64,000 nucleotides of DNA, taken from assembly GCF_016908195.1 (NCBI RefSeq), contig NZ_JAFBDK010000013.1, positions 32,765-96,764 of the forward strand. Direction: 5' to 3'. Origin of the DNA: Jeotgalibacillus terrae (GTDB lineage: Bacteria > Bacillota > Bacilli > Bacillales > Jeotgalibacillaceae). The notes under the pieces are model-generated. The model saw only the letters and a list, made by a program, of their open reading frames with translations, was not told the origin of the DNA and made no database searches. Shown here in pieces: positions 26,008 through 33,271 of the stretch. The translations under genes were made by a program, and so were the position numbers. Every line of letters starts with the position of its first letter. Positions within the stretch are counted from its first letter, which is position 1.

Positions 26008-26193
26008 TTAAATTTTCTTTTTTCCGTTCAGTCTAATGCGATTAGTTCTTACTACATCCACCACTCGACCTTCTTGCCATACGATCTCATCACTGCCATA
26101 TCCATCCCCACCAGGAGGTTTCAGTTCTGTAATCTCTCCATCTTTGATTATGTAGAGACCATTCTCTTTTTCTTCAAAGGCTTTCCCCTTCAT
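26008..26193 (-). CDS. XtrA-like phage protein
   Basis: The 61-residue protein has N-G-L-Y-I-I-K-D-G-E-I-T-E-L-K-P-P-G-G-D-G and W-Q-E-G-R-V-V-D-V, resembling XtrA/YqaO (a short I-x-x-G-x-x-x-L-x-x-L-P-x-H-G-E pattern) of PBSX and skin. XtrA precedes Xpf in PBSX, and the same order is seen here. Molecular role unknown. Confidence 0.65.
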   Translation of the reverse strand: MKGKAFEEKENGLYIIKDGEITELKPPGGDGYGSDEIVWQEGRVVDVVRTNRIRLNGKKKI

Positions 26194-26356
26194 GAAGATC
26201 CTCCTCTTCTATGTCCTGCAATATTTTATTGAGAGCGGCTATGGCGCCGGACTGGAACTGTGTACCGACACCCGCTCCCTGCAGTGTTTCAGTTAGTGCT
26301 TCATACCGTGCTATTTCTGTTTCTATCATTTGCTTTATTTCTTCTGCAGTTAACAA
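26174..26356 (-). CDS. Small acidic phage protein, unknown function
   Basis: A 60-residue helical protein (T-A-E-E-I-K-Q-M-I-E-T-E-I-A-R-Y-E-A-L) overlaps both neighbours (20 and 7 bases), in the style of the early operon. I do not recognise it. Confidence 0.6.
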   Translation of the reverse strand: MLTAEEIKQMIETEIARYEALTETLQGAGVGTQFQSGAIAALNKILQDIEEEDLHEGESL

Positions 26357-26655
26357 TCCGTTTCAACATCCTTGTGGTCTATTAATTTCATTTCACTTAC
26401 AACTGAAGTGATTTCTCTTTTTACATTGATTAACACTTCCATGATCTCTGCAAGGTTCTCAGCATCACTGACACGCAGCTCATGATCCATAAGGGCGAGA
26501 CACACCCGCTCGAAGTTTGGATAATAACCGACGAATCGATTAATATGCTCATCTTCTATTACATTTCCCTCATCGTCAGTCTTAGGAACTTGCTTTACCA
26601 ATTTAAAATTGAGCGGGTCACTGGTTACCTGGTAATCACCTATTTTAATATTCAT
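26350..26655 (-). CDS. DUF5405-like phage protein
   Basis: The 101-residue protein starts M-N-I-K-I-G-D-Y-Q-V-T-S-D-P-L-N-F-K-L, continues R-F-V-G-Y-Y-P-N-F-E-R-V-C-L-A-L-M-D-H-E-L-R, and ends with a helix. This is the layout I remember for DUF5405 proteins in Firmicute phages. Function unknown. Confidence 0.65.
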   Translation of the reverse strand: MNIKIGDYQVTSDPLNFKLVKQVPKTDDEGNVIEDEHINRFVGYYPNFERVCLALMDHELRVSDAENLAEIMEVLINVKREITSVVSEMKLIDHKDVETDC

Positions 26656-26669
26656 ACGCCCGCTCCTTG

Positions 26670-26846
26670 TTATTCATTAAATGCTTTGGCTACTTCTCCA
26701 ATTAAAGAGAATCGCTTCATCATGACATGATCACGCTTATTCATCCAACATGTTTTGCATGAGTTAAATTCATTCCAGTCTGTCTGTTTACTTTCTTCAG
26801 GGGCTACTCTGACATTGCAGACGGAACATTTATATTGGCCGCGCAT
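26670..26846 (-). CDS. Small zinc-finger-like phage protein
   Basis: The 58-residue protein has C-S-V-C-N-V and, 20-odd residues later, C-K-T-C-W, a four-cysteine zinc site. The ATG at 26846 has AAGGTGAT upstream; a longer frame to 26930 lies inside the neighbour. Function unknown. Confidence 0.65.
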   Translation of the reverse strand: MRGQYKCSVCNVRVAPEESKQTDWNEFNSCKTCWMNKRDHVMMKRFSLIGEVAKAFNE

Positions 26847-26847
26847 T

Positions 26848-27273
26848 TCAATCACCTTCTGTTTTCTTGCTGCTTTTGTATTCGATGTAAGCTGCAACAG
26901 ATGCAGGTAAGTCGTAAGCCCCTTGCCCAACTTTGATAACAGCTCCCTCTGCAGCTAACATACGAATTCTAGCATCCGACAGACCAAGTGCTTCAGCTAG
27001 TTGACTCGTTGAAACAATAACCTTCTTTGATACGTAAGTTTCTACTGTATCTCCTTCAGCAAGAGCGATTACAGAAGACTCACTCTCATCAATATCTTGG
27101 GAGAAAAATTTTAAATATATTGTTAACTCTGTTCTTTCTTTTTGAATATTAATTAATTTCTCTTCTGTGGCATTGAGATCATTCCGCATAAATTCAATGT
27201 CTCCTATGAGCTCCTCTTCTCTTTCAGAAACAAATTTAAGCTTGCTTTCAATTAAATCTTTAACATATTCCAT
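26848..27273 (-). CDS. Coiled-coil protein with a Nu1-like winged HTH domain
   Basis: Residues 1-55 form a coiled coil (E-R-E-E-E-L-I-G-D-I-E-F-M-R). Residues 85-135 (V-S-T-S-Q-L-A-E-A-L-G-L-S-D-A-R-I-R, then G-A-Y-D-L-P-A-S-V-A-A-Y-I-E-Y-K) closely match the DNA-binding domain of this phage's terminase small subunit (V-S-A-A-D-I...G-L-S-Q-S-R-I-R; D-V-P-A-S-I-A-A-Y-I-D-Y-K). It is thus an early-operon DNA-binding protein related to Nu1. Possible roles are regulating packaging or binding similar sites; unproven. Confidence 0.75.
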   Translation of the reverse strand: MEYVKDLIESKLKFVSEREEELIGDIEFMRNDLNATEEKLINIQKERTELTIYLKFFSQDIDESESSVIALAEGDTVETYVSKKVIVSTSQLAEALGLSDARIRMLAAEGAVIKVGQGAYDLPASVAAYIEYKSSKKTEGD

Positions 27274-27276
27274 TTT

Positions 27277-27567
27277 CTACACTCCTCTTCTAATTAGACT
27301 GAATATACCTTGCGCTGTTTTCCCTCTTGCAGCTTCACCGTTCTCAAACATCACATACGCTTCATCAGACTGCCCATGACCGCAACACGCGTTGATCACG
27401 CCGGGCAGTTCGCCCAGACAAGCATCATGCTCATCCGGACGATTAGGCTTATTACAGTAACCACATGCTCTATACTTCCAGTGCTTCATAGTTGGCTGAT
27501 CGTTATCCTTGTACCTCCATTGCTCACCGTCGTAATAGATTTCATGACCTCTTAACGTGTCTGGCAT
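27277..27567 (-). CDS. Cysteine-rich phage protein, unknown function
   Basis: The 96-residue protein carries a possible zinc site: C-G-Y-C-N-K, then C-L-G-E, then C-C-G-H-G. This resembles small phage proteins placed among early genes. Start at ATG 27567, with GGAG nine bases before. Function unknown. Confidence 0.65.
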   Translation of the reverse strand: MPDTLRGHEIYYDGEQWRYKDNDQPTMKHWKYRACGYCNKPNRPDEHDACLGELPGVINACCGHGQSDEAYVMFENGEAARGKTAQGIFSLIRRGV

Positions 27568-27569
27568 GT

Positions 27570-27818
27570 TCAATTACTCCAGCAAGATAACTCTTCATAA
27601 AATACGTCTTCCCGATTTTCAGGAGTGTCTGAATCAATCCACCCGGACTTAACACATTCATCAACCATTTCTTGCACTTGCTTTTCATCAAATCCATTAA
27701 TGAGCAATATCCGCTCATAATAACCTGCGTTCGGGTATTTTTTAGCTGCTCTTTTCATACGGATGTTAAAAGTGACCTTCCACCATAAGTGTGAGATTTC
27801 CGTTATAAGTTTCGGCAA
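27570..27818 (-). CDS. Hypothetical early phage protein
   Basis: An 82-residue protein (W-W-K-V-T-F-N-I-R-M-K-R-A-A-K-K-Y-P-N start half; D-E-K-Q-V-Q-E-M-V-D-E-C-V-K-S-G-W) nearly abuts the next gene downstream. I do not recognise a family. Confidence 0.6.
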   Translation of the reverse strand: MPKLITEISHLWWKVTFNIRMKRAAKKYPNAGYYERILLINGFDEKQVQEMVDECVKSGWIDSDTPENREDVFYEELSCWSN

Positions 27819-27836
27819 AGATTATTCTCCTCTCAT

Positions 27837-28556
27837 TTATGAAATTGCTGGAATGTATAATTCAACAAGCTTTCTCAATGCAATTGTTTCTGCTTTTAGT
27901 TTCATATTTTCTTTATATAGAGCATCTGACTTTTTAATGTGATTCTGCAGCTGATAGTCCAATTCATAGACTTCTTTCTTCAGACCATCGATTTCTTCAG
28001 CCTGATGATGAGTCTTCATTCTGTATTCAATAAGCTCATCATTTGCAGGAGTAGACAGCTCAATCGGCGTACCTTCTAGTGCACTGGATAGTTGTTTGAG
28101 CAGATTCTCGTATTCCTCATTTGATGGATCGCACTTTACTGAAGCCACACTTTCTACAGACGGATTGTTATCATTCGTTTCACTGTGCTCTTCAATATCG
28201 ACCGTTACTTCGATTTCCTCCCAATCCCGCTCACTGTTATCAATTTTGTTATTCTTGGGTACCTGTGATTTTCTTTGAGGGGTCTCCTGCTCTAATGGCT
28301 TATCAAGTGTCTTTGAGCGGAGCGGCTGAACACGTTCTCCCTCTCTGTAGATAGGAGTGGTAGGTTTTACAGGCTCCTGCTTTTCTCTGTTAGCAAGTCT
28401 TCTGCGTTTTTCTTCAGTGATCTGACCTTGAATAGCAATACTGTTTTTCCAAGAGCTTAGTTTTGATTGCTGCATGCCGAATTTTTTAGCGATATCTTTA
28501 TCCAGGTACTTTTTGTCTTTCAAATCGAGATACTCTTCAACTGTGATTTTTGACAT
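27837..28556 (-). CDS. HTH plus coiled-coil phage protein
   Basis: The 239-residue protein has an N-terminal HTH-like region (T-V-E-E-Y-L-D-L-K-D-K, D-I-A-K-K-F-G-M-Q-Q-S-K-L-S-S-W-K), a long disordered charged middle (residues 60-150), and a C-terminal coiled coil (E-I-D-G-L-K-K-E-V-Y-E-L-D-Y-Q-L-Q). Start at 28556 with GAGGTGAT before it. Likely a DNA-binding early protein; partner unknown. Confidence 0.65.
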   Translation of the reverse strand: MSKITVEEYLDLKDKKYLDKDIAKKFGMQQSKLSSWKNSIAIQGQITEEKRRRLANREKQEPVKPTTPIYREGERVQPLRSKTLDKPLEQETPQRKSQVPKNNKIDNSERDWEEIEVTVDIEEHSETNDNNPSVESVASVKCDPSNEEYENLLKQLSSALEGTPIELSTPANDELIEYRMKTHHQAEEIDGLKKEVYELDYQLQNHIKKSDALYKENMKLKAETIALRKLVELYIPAIS

Positions 28557-28749
28557 TTCCAATCACCTCTTTATATTTCTTTTTGAAATCATCTACAGCT
28601 ATAAATTTCAGGTAACTAGCTATATCAATTAACATCAATAGCATGATTGCCAGTATCGTTATCAACATCTCGTGAAATCCAAAGATGGAGGATAAGGATA
28701 CAAACAGCAGGATGAACAAAACATTTTTTAAATTGGATTGGGTCATCAT
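28537..28749 (-). CDS. Small membrane protein with two predicted segments
   Basis: The 70-residue protein has hydrophobic segments at about residues 8-24 and 28-45 and a basic C-terminus (F-K-K-K-Y-K-E). It is coupled to the lipoprotein gene upstream (overlap of four bases) and overlaps the HTH gene downstream. The pair could act together at the membrane. Confidence 0.6.
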   Translation of the reverse strand: MMTQSNLKNVLFILLFVSLSSIFGFHEMLITILAIMLLMLIDIASYLKFIAVDDFKKKYKEVIGNVKNHS

Positions 28750-29147
28750 TCTTCATCACCGCTAGTTTGAAGGTCAATATCCGGTATTATCGTTTCCGGT
28801 CTGAAGATTACTTTGTAATGAAAAGGATCTACACTTTTTGATTCAAGCTGTTCTGAAAAGAAGCTAACATTGTCGCTTAATCCAAGCGTATGCTTTACAT
28901 ACTCGTCTTCACCGATCTTACAAGTTACTGTCATTCTCAAATCACTGTCTGTATTACCAAGAGAACACCTACCCTCCACAGTGAGAAGGTATTTATCTGT
29001 AATCCCATTAAAGAACACTACTCGTCTTTCTACCTTGAAAGAGTCAGCTTCTTTGGATAGATTCTCTGAAACTGTATCGGCCTCAGTACATGCAACTAAT
29101 ACAACTGCTAGCAAACTTATGAACGCTACTAATATTTTCTTCTTCAT
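28746..29147 (-). CDS. Phage beta-sandwich lipoprotein
   Basis: The 133-residue protein has a signal peptide with lipobox L-V-A-C (Cys20 of the mature start M-K-K-K-I-L-V). Next comes E-A-D-T-V-S-E-N-L-S-K-E-A-D-S-F-K-V-E-R-R, a signature I recall for the beta-sandwich lipoprotein family found in Streptococcus and Bacillus phages, and then T-D-K-Y-L-L-T-V-E-G-R. It would sit on the outer face of the membrane. Superinfection exclusion is a reasonable guess for prophage lipoproteins but is not shown. The ATG at 29147 is chosen for its spacing to GAAAGG. Confidence 0.75.
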   Translation of the reverse strand: MKKKILVAFISLLAVVLVACTEADTVSENLSKEADSFKVERRVVFFNGITDKYLLTVEGRCSLGNTDSDLRMTVTCKIGEDEYVKHTLGLSDNVSFFSEQLESKSVDPFHYKVIFRPETIIPDIDLQTSGDEE

Positions 29148-29152
29148 ATTCA

Positions 29153-29479
29153 TCAACCTTTCAATTTGTGATGCGCTGCGTTTTTTACATTCGTTTTTAA
29201 AAACTCTTTCACTTTATCTATTTCGCTTTTTTCGATCATAACTACAGCTGTAGACGTTCCGGCAAAGAATTGGATAGTATCACTTGCATATTCTTCAACA
29301 AATTCTTCAAACTCATCTTGATCTTCCAAAATATCTTCCCATGGTGCATAGGATAAACTTTGTTCCTTATTAAAGGTGAATTCTGAAGTACTGCTTGTTT
29401 GCGGCTCAGGTAAAGCTTGATAACAGCAAGTGCACACTTCTTTTTTTAATTGATATTTGATAGTCAATGAATCCATCAT
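29153..29479 (-). CDS. Hypothetical acidic phage protein
   Basis: The 108-residue protein has C-T-C-C-Y near residue 16 and a strongly acidic middle (D-I-L-E-D-Q-D-E-F-E-E-F-V-E-E-Y). GAGGAG precedes the start. Unknown function; next to the lipoprotein gene. Confidence 0.55.
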   Translation of the reverse strand: MMDSLTIKYQLKKEVCTCCYQALPEPQTSSTSEFTFNKEQSLSYAPWEDILEDQDEFEEFVEEYASDTIQFFAGTSTAVVMIEKSEIDKVKEFLKTNVKNAAHHKLKG

Positions 29480-29519
29480 TCATTCTCCTCTCTACGACGT
29501 GGAATGTTCGGGATGCGAT

Positions 29520-29918
29520 TTACTTAGGCAGTAAAACATTCTTTTTTAAATAGTTTTTCCACATCTTATATGCGTGTTGGAAATATCCTTTAGTAGAAAT
29601 CCCTTGATGTTTACAGAAGAAAAATCCATACCACCACGCAATAGCTTCTTTAATTAGTCTGTAATTATAATTTGACTTGTATTTTTCAAGATTAAAACTG
29701 CCTTTATCAAAATCTTTGGCGTGACCTATTTCATGTGTGAAAGCATGAATAGTTTTCAAATCAAGATTTGATGAAACCCATATTTCTTTTGACTGAAATA
29801 CAATTCCGTTGAATTTAATAAAGCCAGAAACCTTCACATTAAAGCCATATTGTTCAGCGATTTTACACAGGTTTTCAAACTCCGTCTGTATGTTTCTCTG
29901 CAACTGAATTTTCACCAT
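29520..29918 (-). CDS. Putative zinc metallopeptidase with HEIGH motif
   Basis: The 132-residue protein has F-T-H-E-I-G-H-A-K-D-F near residue 62, an H-E-x-x-H zinc motif, with a later E-A-I-A-W-W-Y-G-F that may give the third ligand. This is similar to ImmA/IrrE-type and related small phage metalloproteases. It overlaps the following 68-residue gene by 44 bases. Substrate unknown. Confidence 0.65.
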   Translation of the reverse strand: MVKIQLQRNIQTEFENLCKIAEQYGFNVKVSGFIKFNGIVFQSKEIWVSSNLDLKTIHAFTHEIGHAKDFDKGSFNLEKYKSNYNYRLIKEAIAWWYGFFFCKHQGISTKGYFQHAYKMWKNYLKKNVLLPK

Positions 29919-30081
29919 CCATTCTGTTTAAAATTTCTCTCGTATACTGAAAAAGAATTGACAGATATTCTTGTTGCTTCTTTTCTGATGAAGTATTTTG
30001 ATACTTCGCATACCATTCACCGTATTTAATTAAGAGATCACTGTTTGTTTCTTTTTTGAGATTTAACACTTCAACCTTCAT
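29875..30081 (-). CDS. Hypothetical small phage protein
   Basis: A 68-residue helical protein (L-I-K-Y-G-E-W-Y-A-K-Y-Q-N-T-S-S-E-K-K). It is translated in a different frame from the downstream HEIGH gene start, overlapping it by 44 bases. Unknown family. Confidence 0.5.
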   Translation of the reverse strand: MKVEVLNLKKETNSDLLIKYGEWYAKYQNTSSEKKQQEYLSILFQYTREILNRMDGENSVAEKHTDGV

Positions 30082-30126
30082 ACAAGATTAAGACCTCCTT
30101 GCGACGTATCTTGTGTCAGATCTAAA

Positions 30127-30342
30127 TCACTCCCAAATAGGTCTGCTTTTCACAATTTCCATAGCCTGGGCTTCAGTGAACCCTTGCTCTACCAAAAGAT
30201 CATATTTCTTTTTAAGCGCCTGAGCCTGAGCTGGAAATTGTTTCATGATCCAAGGTAAAGCTTCCATGAGAGTGTCATGCCCTTTTTCAAACTCACTCCG
30301 AGTATCAAGATTGGTAACTTTGCCACCTTCAAACTTTTTCAT
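30127..30342 (-). CDS. Hypothetical small phage protein
   Basis: A 71-residue protein (M-K-K-F-E-G-G-K-V-T-N-L-D; A-L-P-W-I-M-K-Q-F-P-A-Q-A; L-L-V-E-Q-G-F-T-E-A-Q-A) with good spacing to neighbours. The C-terminal helix resembles small UBA-like helices, but I cannot name it. Confidence 0.6.
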   Translation of the reverse strand: MKKFEGGKVTNLDTRSEFEKGHDTLMEALPWIMKQFPAQAQALKKKYDLLVEQGFTEAQAMEIVKSRPIWE

Positions 30343-30351
30343 ATCAGCACC

Positions 30352-30597
30352 TCATTTCTTCATATCACTGTTTTCTCTAAGTTGATTCGAATACTGGATG
30401 AATCGTTCCTTGTCACCTTCTTGAAGCGCCTTATCGATCAGCCGCTTAAGATTCTCTGCTTCAAGCTGGTTAATCTCCGGAAGTTCTTCGGCTGGCTTTT
30501 CGTTTTCAACAGCCTCAGAAGCTTCAGTGAAAATATCTGATCCGTGTATGAACTTTGCAATAAGAATTTTGTATAGCTCATGGCTTTCGTTGTACAT
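30352..30597 (-). CDS. IDEAL-domain-like phage protein
   Basis: The 81-residue protein has R-L-I-D-K-A-L-Q-E-G-D-K-E-R-F-I-Q-Y-S, matching the I-D-E-A-L-x-x-x-D-x-x-x-F pattern of the IDEAL domain. The ATG at 30597 follows AAGGTGA. IDEAL domains occur in competence- and ComK-related and phage proteins; role here unknown. Confidence 0.65.
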   Translation of the reverse strand: MYNESHELYKILIAKFIHGSDIFTEASEAVENEKPAEELPEINQLEAENLKRLIDKALQEGDKERFIQYSNQLRENSDMKK

Positions 30598-30598
30598 A

Positions 30599-30790
30599 TT
30601 ACTCACCTTCCAAAATGAAATAACTACGACCTGCCATTTCAGTGAATGGTATTTTCAAAAACTCTGCTTTAGTAAGCTCGATTAAATCGCACATCTCTAT
30701 CACACCGTTTTTTTCAATAAATAAATTTGAAATATTGCCCTCGTCGACCAGCTTCATTGCCTCAAGAAAAGTGATTTGTTTGATATTCAT
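30599..30790 (-). CDS. Hypothetical small phage protein
   Basis: The 63-residue protein (N-I-K-Q-I-T-F-L-E-A-M-K-L-V-D-E-G; ends Y-F-I-L-E-G-E) starts at 30790 with GGAGGAATGG in front. Early operon gene of unknown function. Confidence 0.6.
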   Translation of the reverse strand: MNIKQITFLEAMKLVDEGNISNLFIEKNGVIEMCDLIELTKAEFLKIPFTEMAGRSYFILEGE

Positions 30791-30804
30791 AACCATTCCT
30801 CCAT

Positions 30805-31065
30805 TCAATATGTTTTTTTAGGCTGAACAAAGATTCCGACCTCTCTCACATGAGTCACTTTGCTCTTATCCAGGACAATTACTTCATCCTCGCCGCGGCG
30901 CAGGAAAAGTGCTAAAATATCAGAACGTTTTACTTTATATTCATGGACTGTATTGACGCCCCGCTCCATAGCAAATCTTGCAGCGATTTTTGGAGAAAGA
31001 GTGTAAGCGATCCAGTCCTTTTCATTTGGTCTCTTTGCCCGATATATGGTTACTGTCTCAGGCAG
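30805..31065 (-). pseudogene. C-terminal half of an interrupted phage protein (downstream of an in-frame UGA)
   Basis: These 86 codons are in the same frame as the gene at 31066-31353 and directly follow its UGA. The peptide looks like real protein (T-V-T-I-Y-R-A-K-R-P-N-E-K-D-W-I-A-Y-T, then A-L-F-L-R-R-G-E-D-E-V-I-V-L). There is no start codon with a ribosome site at its beginning; the nearest ATG is 32 codons in. I recall a phage protein family in which both halves form one chain. So this is a nonsense-interrupted gene, or a read-through extension. Confidence 0.7.
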
Positions 31066-31353
31066 TCAAAACAGGAAATCAACCTCGAATGGTTTCATGA
31101 TGGCTTTCATTCTGTCCGGCCGCTTGCTATTAAACAGCTTCTTCCACTTCTGAAGGTCCGACCATCCGGTATAGCTCACCCAGCAAGTAGATAAGTAAAA
31201 CCAGTATGCGTAATCTGATAGCTTAGAAGCTTTCTTTTCGAAGTACAGAATAGCCTCACGTGTCCCCTCACGCTCGATAATCTCTTCAGCGACTTTCCGG
31301 TCATACTTCGTTGTTTGTCTTGCCAGTGGTGAATACTGTGGGTTTGGTAACAT
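31066..31353 (-). CDS. N-terminal half of a phage protein, interrupted by UGA
   Basis: The 95-residue product (L-P-N-P-Q-Y-S-P-L-A-R-Q-T-T-K-Y-D; Y-A-Y-W-F-Y-L-S-T-C-W-V-S-Y-T-G-W-S-D-L) ends F-E-V-D-F-L-F before UGA. The next base is C, giving UGAC, a context known for leaky termination. The ATG at 31353 has AGGAG eight bases before; an earlier ATG at 31362 is too close to that site. Full chain with the downstream part would be about 182 residues. Function unknown. Confidence 0.65.
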   Translation of the reverse strand: MLPNPQYSPLARQTTKYDRKVAEEIIEREGTREAILYFEKKASKLSDYAYWFYLSTCWVSYTGWSDLQKWKKLFNSKRPDRMKAIMKPFEVDFLF

Positions 31354-31365
31354 ATCATTCACTCC

Positions 31366-31662
31366 TCATGTAAATTGTCCGTCATACCACTCACGATCAT
31401 TCGTTTGAAAAGCTAGGGAGCGGGATATCTCCTGCAGCTCCCTTTTAAATTGTTCATCAGCATTTATTTGCATGACTTCATCCCGATCCCAGTGATATGG
31501 CCGTAAAGAATAGTAATGTTCATATTGCTGGTAGTACTTTTTTGTCCGAGGGTCATAGAAATTCGCTATGTAACCTTTAAAGCGTCCATTTTCTCTTACA
31601 GGCTTTAAGAGAATTCCTACATGCCCCTCACCATTTATGACTGTTAGTCTTATACAACTCAT
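31366..31662 (-). CDS. Hypothetical phage protein
   Basis: The 98-residue protein starts M-S-C-I-R-L-T-V-I-N-G-E-G-H-V-G-I-L-L-K-P and contains F-Y-D-P-R-T-K-K-Y-Y-Q-Q-Y. ATG at 31662 after GGGTGA. Not recognised. Confidence 0.55.
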   Translation of the reverse strand: MSCIRLTVINGEGHVGILLKPVRENGRFKGYIANFYDPRTKKYYQQYEHYYSLRPYHWDRDEVMQINADEQFKRELQEISRSLAFQTNDREWYDGQFT

Positions 31663-31697
31663 ACTGATCACCCGCTTTGTTATCTGCTCAGTACTGT

Positions 31698-31892
31698 TTA
31701 TTTATGAACCTTGCTCATGATCCTCCGATATCTGGCTTCCGTTTCAGCCCTTGCTCTATTAAACTGACGATTTGTTTTGTGTACTTGGATAGCAACGTAT
31801 ACGAATCCGACAACCCCGATAATGATCATACAAATTGAGATTGTCAGGTACCCAACCATGAACGGCATGGCAAGATGATTTAATGCATTCAT
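31698..31892 (-). CDS. Small single-pass membrane protein
   Basis: The 64-residue protein has one strong hydrophobic segment (about residues 12-34, I-C-M-I-I-I-G-V-V-G-F-V-Y-V-A) followed by a basic tail (R-Y-R-R-I-M-S-K-V-H-K). Its start overlaps the 57-residue gene stop by ATGA. Function unknown. Confidence 0.6.
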   Translation of the reverse strand: MNALNHLAMPFMVGYLTISICMIIIGVVGFVYVAIQVHKTNRQFNRARAETEARYRRIMSKVHK

Positions 31893-32062
31893 GAAACCAC
31901 CTCATACTTCCCGCTGCGGCTTACCAGTAGTAATTGACTTCGTGTAAATGGAACTGTGTCTCTGACTACTTTTCTGCCGGCAGCCTCTTCAAAGATTGTT
32001 ATGACCGTTAAGTAATCACGCTCTCTATTAACTGATCGGTGCTCTGTAACGTATCTCGGCAT
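31889..32062 (-). CDS. Small phage protein, unknown function
   Basis: A 57-residue frame (M-P-R-Y-V-T-E-H-R-S-V-N-R-E-R-D-Y-L; ends S-R-S-G-K-Y-E-V-V-S) has GGAG eight bases before its ATG. Its TGA overlaps the next start (ATGA), a strong sign of a coupled real gene. Confidence 0.65.
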   Translation of the reverse strand: MPRYVTEHRSVNRERDYLTVITIFEEAAGRKVVRDTVPFTRSQLLLVSRSGKYEVVS

Positions 32063-32073
32063 GACACCCGCTC

Positions 32074-32445
32074 CTATTTAAGAATCTTTCGTACATAATG
32101 CTGAGGGCGGTTATCAAGCACCTGGCTTTTCACTCGCGTATCAACATCCATAGACCAGGAGCGGCGTACCTGTTTCTGCTGCTCGATATGGTCAATTGTT
32201 TTATAGATCTCTTCTTTGAATTTTTCTACACTTCCAAATATCGCTTTTACACGTTCCACCCATGCATGAGCGATCCCAATTACAAATTGAATAAAACCTT
32301 CTGCCGTTTTTCTTATTGCATCAATCCGCTCATGTATATAGGCAACCACCCTCTCAATCTGCATGTATACATAATCGATGTGTGATAACTCTTCTAATGT
32401 CTTAGCATTATAGATTGTGCCAGATTGCCCGATTACAACGTTCAT
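32074..32445 (-). CDS. Hypothetical phage protein
   Basis: The 123-residue helical, basic protein (I-Y-N-A-K-T-L-E-E-L-S-H-I; Q-I-E-R-V-V-A-Y-I-H-E-R-I-D-A-I-R; ending H-Y-V-R-K-I-L-K) is not recognised. A gap of 91 bp separates it from the gene upstream. Confidence 0.55.
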   Translation of the reverse strand: MNVVIGQSGTIYNAKTLEELSHIDYVYMQIERVVAYIHERIDAIRKTAEGFIQFVIGIAHAWVERVKAIFGSVEKFKEEIYKTIDHIEQQKQVRRSWSMDVDTRVKSQVLDNRPQHYVRKILK

Positions 32446-32536
32446 AACCTCACACCTTTTTCTATTTTGTGAAAATATTAACTGTTTGTGATTATAGAGA
32501 AGGGACGCTTTCTCAAACGCCCCTCATTTAACTGGT

Positions 32537-33244
32537 TTACGAGATGATCATGACTGAACCACTGTCCATTGTGCCGCTCAGTTCATCTTCTAAGTATTTA
32601 CGGATGTTTCTCATGGCTTCATGTTTCCAATAGCCTCCGTCAGCTTCGAACAATGCACAAGCCGGACCATCTTTCATGCGGAAGATGAAATCACTCTCTG
32701 GCTGAGCTACTTCAACAAACGTTCTTCGAGGTGCTAATGTAATAGGGTTAGGTACCTTCACGTTATCTACTGAAGACACTCCGGTTCTAGCAACGACACT
32801 TTGACTGGTGCCGTCATCCCCTACAGTTTTAACAGCGTCCTCTCGAATATTCCCGACTACCTTCAGAGCGATTTTACGATCTTCATTTTCTACAAAGCAT
32901 GACTGTAGCTTAATGTTGAATGCTTCAGAATCATAGAATCGGTCAAAACTGAACTCAGGTAGCCAGGCGATAGATCTGATCAATACTTCCCGCTCTCTGT
33001 CATCATTGAGCTGCTTTAGTACTTCAACCTGCTCAGGACTCTTGATGTGAATGATCAAGTCTGTCTCACGATCTACATTTTCATCAATGTAATCAACAAT
33101 TCCTTTTAATGTGTTAAGTACGAGCGGGTCAGCAACTGGACGCTTCACAAGGTGCATACGCTCAGTTGAATATGTTTGGCCATGCTGCTCATAGACTTCG
33201 TTTCCTGCTTTGCTTAGTAGATACTCCATAGCTTCTTTAATCAT
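32537..33244 (-). CDS. Conserved phage protein, DUF2303-like, in replication region
   Basis: The 235-residue protein has I-V-D-Y-I-D-E-N-V, L-I-I-H-I-K-S-P-E-Q-V-E-V, then L-Q-S-C-F-V-E-N-E-D-R and A-P-R-R-T-F-V-E-V-A-Q-P-E-S-D-F-I-F-R. This is a common phage gene resembling DUF2303/YfdQ proteins and typically next to the gene that follows here (33272-33685). Function not established; the position among RecU and replication genes suggests a role in DNA metabolism. Confidence 0.65.
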   Translation of the reverse strand: MIKEAMEYLLSKAGNEVYEQHGQTYSTERMHLVKRPVADPLVLNTLKGIVDYIDENVDRETDLIIHIKSPEQVEVLKQLNDDREREVLIRSIAWLPEFSFDRFYDSEAFNIKLQSCFVENEDRKIALKVVGNIREDAVKTVGDDGTSQSVVARTGVSSVDNVKVPNPITLAPRRTFVEVAQPESDFIFRMKDGPACALFEADGGYWKHEAMRNIRKYLEDELSGTMDSGSVMIIS

Positions 33245-33271
33245 GTTTAATTCCTCCAGTAGTTTTATAGT

